From assembly GCA_021396245.1 (NCBI GenBank), contig WNYE01000020.1, forward strand, positions 186,001 to 250,000: a DNA stretch of 64,000 nucleotides, read 5' to 3'. The position numbers and the translations under genes are program-made. This document shows, in pieces, positions 59,012 to 64,000 of this stretch; positions within the stretch are counted from its first letter, which is position 1, and each line of letters begins with the position of its first letter. This DNA is from Sporothrix humicola (lineage: Eukaryota; Ascomycota; Sordariomycetes; Ophiostomatales; Ophiostomataceae). The notes under the pieces are model-generated. The model had not been told where the DNA came from and did not search any database. It saw only the letters and a program-made list of their open reading frames with translations.

Positions 59012-62000
59012 CTGCTAATTCTGTGGTGTTGTCGCTTGTGCCGTCGGTGTTGTCGTCGTTATCGCCAATGCCGACGATGCTCTGAGCAAGTCTGCCTAGA
59101 AGCGGATTGGGAGCTGGGGTGGAAGAGGGAGAGAGTCGACTTCGATCTTAGACCGCTCTCAGAACGCGCCTTGTAGTGGGCTCCGCTTGATTGGTGGGTT
59201 ACCCAGCAGTGATTTCAGGGCAGCTCGTCACAGGTCGGGTTCGCATGGAGTCAGGGCCCGTCAACTCGTCTTCGGGAGGTCCGGACTCGCTTTTCCTCTG
59301 CGCTGTCGGGAGAGGAAAAGGGTATTGGAAGGCTGGATCGGTGACTTGAGGTCGTGCTCCTTCTCGTGTCGTGTGGCGCCGCTGAGCGCTGTTGCAGAGA
59401 GGACGATGGATATGCGAGTGTGATGGAGGCGAAGAGGTGGAGGACCGTCGAGGAGGCAGAGCAGAAACGTCAAATCTGGCTGACGCGGTGCAAAAACGGG
59501 CGTGGATATTAAACTTTTGGGGCCGTCTCGAAGTTGCGTGCGGACGAGGAAAGGCGTGTCGCTCTAACGCGCGACGGCGTTATCAAAAATTTCGCCCGGA
59601 AAAAAGTCCCCTATTCTGCAGGGGGCCAGAGGAGGCTTGCTAAATCGCCGCAACGATACGTCAACTTGCTGGAACACTAATTGGCATGGGAGATGGGAGA
59701 GGAGAGGAGAGAATTGGAGTTGGAAGTCAGGAGAAATATCAACAAACCTTTCGGGGCGGGTTCTGGGTGGCACCTTCCTGGATTCTCTCTTCTTCTTGCC
59801 TTCTCGTTCGTGCCTTCTCACCTTGGACTTGCCTTGGGCTCGTGCGCCAAATGTGTCCCAGGCGCTGTTCTACCAATACGCGTGCGTTGCGCGTGCAGCG
59901 AAGTATCCAATGTATCCCCTGTCAGCGGGCGCAAAAGCCCACTATGGGCGCTATAAAACCACTGATTACAGCGCTCGCCATGCCGGAATAGCAGTAAATG
60001 CGACCGCCGGCATTGTGCCTTCCGCCCCAGGTTGCCGCCAGCCAAGAAGGCGCAAGAGTGCTCCTAATTGCCCGCGCTACTTTGGAGTTGCCACTGCACT
60101 TGCGAGTTTACAAATGCGGCAAGGGCCATCGTAGCCGCAACTGATCCCGCTCGTTCTCGCTAAGAAGGAACCTCTAATGGCTACTAATAGGATGTGTCTA
60201 ACGTCTCCTTGACTCTGGCCTCTGTATATCATGATCTAATAATCACGTACACACATCTTTAGACAGACACTCAATTCTCTTCCTCGCAGTGAAGCCATCG
60301 CGACGATATATATCTGCAGTAATGCATTTTTGCGGTACCATTTGCGAAAAAAAAAACACTTGCTATTTTCGGTATGTTGGTAGAAACCGGGCCTTGCCCC
60401 ACTTAATTCTGACCCCAGTGATAGCTGAATTGTCAACTTTGACGTCGACTAGTTGTGCGTCTCGCTCGTCTTGTCAACTGATATGACAGCCTTGCCGTGG
60501 CTTGTCAACATGTTCATCCCAACTGGACAAACCCGTGGCCTTCCACGTGGCCGGACGGACATGCGAGTCCAAGTGTAGATATGCAAAATTTTAACAGCCT
60601 TTTTGGAGCTTTCTAAAGTTGACCTCAGCGGCTTTCCAGTGTAGCATATGGAGTCAGATGGAGTGATAAACCGTCCAGACCGCTCTTTCTCTTTTCCTCT
60701 TTGCCGCGGGGTCGGTCTGCCGTCTGGAGATCTTTCGTGAAACCATTTTTGGCCGGGTTGAGGAGGATTCTCAAACAGCAGAATGTTGTGACTATGCTAT
60801 TCAAAGCCTTTCAAATTTGAAATTGGTTTGCCAGCTTGCTGAACATACTTCACAAACATCAACGTGCTGTCTATCTCTGAGGCCTCGCTTGTCGTCTTGA
60901 TCATTCTCCCTGCAACATATGAAAGCGACAACATGTCTAAAGGTTCAATCCGGCGGAAAAGGAGACGCAACCGTAAAAAAAATTGATAGTAAATACCACC
61001 TTGAAGCACTTGCAGCGCAGCCGTGGAACGGTGCAAGCATGGAAGCAAAAAAGAAGCATTGGCGCACAACCCGGGGGTCACAACGCACAACTGCACGCAA
61101 AACTGGGCGAGTTGTGTCAGCCCTTGGATCATTGAAGAAAAAAAAGACAACCGGTGAGTGGCGGACCAGCCTGTCGGATCCTGCGATTTGCTAGTTGCTG
61201 CTGTTAGATCGAGGCAAGTGCCGTCTTGCCAACGCATCGTGCAGAAATTATGTGGGGAGGAGACCAAGCAAGAATAAGAAGGCAAGTAAGACAGTGCAAT
61301 GATGTAAAGAACAGAAATGTTTGAGAGGGAGAGAAGGGGGCAGAGTGGAACGAATAAGTATAAATCAAACGTACCGTTTTGTCGGCGCCCACTTTGGTCG
61401 AAAAACAAACATCTTTCCTCACATTTCGACTTGCGAAACCATCTCGAGATGGCCCACCTTTTTATACTTCGAATCGGCTCGACGGATCTCGCCTTGCAAC
61501 CCCAGGACGGCTCTCACTTTCTTCGATCCAGGCCGTAGGAGCATGGAAGAACCGTTGGCGTGTGCTTTCTGTGATCTTTTTTCGCCCTTACCCACCGCCT
61601 AGGGATAGTTGCCGAAGGGTGACCGCTTGAAAGCTGCTTCAGGCTTGTCATTGGCAGATGATGCCCATGGAACGAGCCATTCACACTTCGCGAAGCATCC
61701 TGGCCTGGACTTTGGCCTCCGAATCTGGCCTCTTGTCCCACTTTTCCGCGCACTCCTTCAGCCCTTTTGTCGTCCGTCGTCCGTTGTTGCACGTCGAGTT
61801 AACATTAAACTCCCGGGCAGTCCCGTAGCGGGAAAATGAAGAAAGCGTCAGAACGACGTCTCGTCTATCTCTCACCTTCTGCCCTATGCCTTCGAGGAAA
61901 CGACGACTGAGCCAAGCCCCAAGCTGTCAACGCTATTCAGATCCTAGCCTGACTGGCCGGCGGCAGCAATGTACACTCGCCTCGTGTCACACAAGTGCTG

Positions 62001-64000
62001 ACTTGGGGCCAGGGTGGGAAGGCTGAGAGAAAAAAAAAAAAAAGGGGGGGGGGGGGAGAAAAAAGAAAAGAGGTTGCGCCAGGAGGCCGCCGTGTTGTTG
62101 CAAGGCAGGAACGGGCTCATCGATGTTATATGTTGTTCTGTTTATGTTGCCAGTGCAGCACCTTGTCCTTTTCATTCTTTAATATTTCGATTGTTTCCTC
62201 CCCTCCCCTTCTTTCATTTTTTTTTTAAGAATTCATCCTTTCCACCCTTCTTTTCTTTTCTCACAATCCTTGATCCTTCGCTCACTTGCAGGCCTCCATC
62301 TGATGTCATCGCCCATCACAACAGGAGCGGCGGCCGAGAATGCGAAGGTGTGCGGGTGGCCGAAAAGAGAGTGAGCAAAAACAAGAATCCGGGCTTTCCA
62401 GCTGGACCCAAAAAAAGACAGACAAGGCAAGGCCCAGAAGAATGACCAAAGCGGACCGGACACACAGAATGAGAGCCAAAGTCAAGCACATCAACGTGCT
62501 CTGCGAAATGGGCTTCTTTTGGGGGGTGTCAGGCGGTTTTAGTCGGGCGGCCCCCATTGGCTGGCTGCACCATCGTGCAGCGTGCATACACATGCTGCAG
62601 CATGCAGGTTGTGTAAGAGGGTGCGTCCAGCAGACCACTTATTTGCAGTAGCAACTGGGCTACAGGCGACAGATAATGGGCGAACAGACAGTCGAATCGA
62701 TGCAGCGATGCAAGTGCAGGCATGCTAGAACGACGCAATGTGCTTTTCTTTTTTGAAGAAAAGAATAAAGAAGATATGCATCGGAGGTGGAAAAAAGAAA
62801 GGAGGATAAGTGAGCGAAGTGGCGGTTCTCCACACTCCACTGGCCTGCACTTGCACGCATGCCCAGAAAGGCAGATGAACGGGAGAATCGAAGAGAAAAG
62901 AAAGTGGCCCGTTGCTGCCGTTGTTCTGGACGTTAAGTGACGCCCGGCTGATCCCTTCTCGTTGGCTCCCGCATCGCTAGCCTGGGCGAGTAAATTTTGG
63001 CGCCTACCCGGAAGGCGATCCAATTTGCTCGGTTGAGGATGGAGGCCCGCTCGTTGAAGACACAGAGAGAAGATGCGGCCGTGCCAAAGGATGAAGCGAA
63101 AAGAAGTACAGAAATGATATTGAGAGGACGGGGAAAAGAGGCAACGGGGGAGAGACAAATCGGTCTCTTTTCTGACAGGGGCCCCGAGAATGAGACAAGG
63201 AAATAGGAGCTCGTCGTTATGATCGGCCGCCTGACAAGAGAGACAAACAACAGAGACAGAGACACAACAGCGCAAGTCAAGTGGCGCAAGTTGCCACAAG
63301 CCCCGTTCCTGCTTTCTGTTGCGATTATCTCGCTCGCCAGGGCCTGCTGCTGAGACCCCGGTCGTGCAGGCTCGCAGGAACAAAAGGCACGAAAGACATC
63401 GCGGGTTGATATGGGCTGAAGAGAGACGAGTGATTGTTGAGGAGTGCAGGAGGATTGAGTGTGGAAGAGGAGTGAATGGACAGGTCTTCTTTGCCTGCCT
63501 TCTGGTCGCAAAAGTGGTTGCAAAAACATATAGGGAGAGGGGCAAGAGCTCTTTTCTTATTTTCTGGCAGGAGCATGCACAGATGCAGCACAAAGGTTGG
63601 GTGGCAGAGCGCGCACTTGCACTTGTGCTTTGCGGAACATTTATGTTTGCTCTTGCCCTGTGGGGTAGTCAATGTGACCAGGGATTGGCTCCCAATCCAG
63701 AAAGAGCGCTCTTCATCCTCTGCTCCTGTCTTCAGCCAGCCGTCCCTTCCTCTTTTGTGACGACATATCTGGGCTTTGTCACTTGCTGCCTTGTATCGTG
63801 ATTCGCAGCTTCCCATCTTCATTTTCTAGTTCTTTATTGTCGTCGCAAGAGCCTTCCTTCTCTTTTTGGAGGTTCATGATTTCGGTTCACACCTCGAGCC
63901 ACCTATCACGGGCCACCTCGATCGCTCGCTCTTGCACAAAAAAAAAGCTCCTGCTTTGCTCGACACCGCGTGCCCAGAAGAGGCAAGAGAACGAAAAGGG
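59012..64000. other. 5-kb tract with no supportable gene
   Basis: The first part is the SET2 leader and promoter. Open frames up to 354 codons (62529-63593, minus) exist but have Cys/Ser/Leu/Phe-rich composition from purine/pyrimidine-biased DNA, no recognised domain, and overlap equal-quality frames on the other strand. An A14 run followed by G13 lies at 62030-62056. The window may end inside a longer intergenic region. Confidence 0.5.
62030..62056. repeat. Adjacent A14 and G13 homopolymer runs
   Basis: An uninterrupted A run followed directly by 13 G (62044-62056). Length is likely to vary or to be affected by sequencing error. Confidence 0.8.

Noticed and set aside
62529..63593. 354-codon minus-strand open frame
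   Set aside because: Cys/Ser/Leu-rich composition follows base bias, no family recognised, and other frames of similar quality overlap it. A real orphan gene cannot be excluded.

Overview
The window is nuclear DNA of a filamentous ascomycete (Pezizomycotina, most like Sordariomycetes). The signs are short spliceosomal introns (mostly 60-120 nt, GTAAGT/GTATGT-type donors, often a CTAAC-like branch site), moderately GC-rich coding sequence, pyrimidine-rich leaders, a nuclear complex I accessory subunit (absent from Saccharomyces-type yeasts), and protein families typical of that group. The genus cannot be fixed from the sequence alone. I find 12 protein genes and one tRNA. There is no operon, CRISPR array, intact transposon or viral gene.

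Layout. 0.7-3.1 kb (-): five-exon YDR124W-like/DUF2841 protein. 3.1-19.9 kb: about 16.8 kb with no supportable gene, rich in homopolymer tracts and microsatellites. 19.9-25.3 kb (-): full-length ABCC (MRP/Ycf1-type) vacuolar transporter with a 702-nt intron inside NBD2. 28.1-29.6 kb (-): SUMO E1 subunit Aos1. 31.4-33.3 kb (+): fungal protein with a split, DOC/galactose-binding-like conserved region. 34.6-35.4 kb (+): eIF6/Tif6. 37.8-40.2 kb (+): 818-residue disordered/coiled-coil protein of unknown function. 40.8-41.3 kb (-): complex I subunit NDUFB3/B12, whose first exon is 14 nt. 42.4-44.2 kb (+): CAF1/POP2 deadenylase, followed in the same frame by a P/Q-rich open stretch behind two TAG codons. 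45.5-47.0 kb (-): GID9/Fyv10. 47.9 kb (-): tRNA-Arg(ACG). 49.9-50.8 kb (+): CBF1-type bHLH-Zip factor. 53.5-55.1 kb (+): GABA transaminase, intronless. 55.9-59.0 kb (-): SET2 H3K36 methyltransferase. 59.0-64.0 kb: no supportable gene.

The genes are unrelated housekeeping and regulatory loci: ubiquitin/SUMO conjugation, mRNA decay, ribosome biogenesis, chromatin, respiration, nitrogen metabolism and vacuolar detoxification. Two head-to-head pairs (Aos1/DOC-like and NDUFB3/CAF1) probably share promoter regions. GABA transaminase and SET2 are convergent across about 0.8 kb of AT-rich DNA.

The most interesting lead is the CAF1 3' end. A 126-codon P/Q-rich open stretch continues in the CAF1 frame past two TAG stops. 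A GTATGA...TTCAG segment of 291 nt, divisible by three, would remove both stops if spliced, giving a possible alternative C-terminus of the deadenylase. Other leads are the 14-nt first exon of NDUFB3, the 702-nt intron just before the NBD2 signature motif, and the 16.8-kb gene-free tract. All exon boundaries were read by eye from splice motifs and protein continuity; no alignment or RNA data were available.
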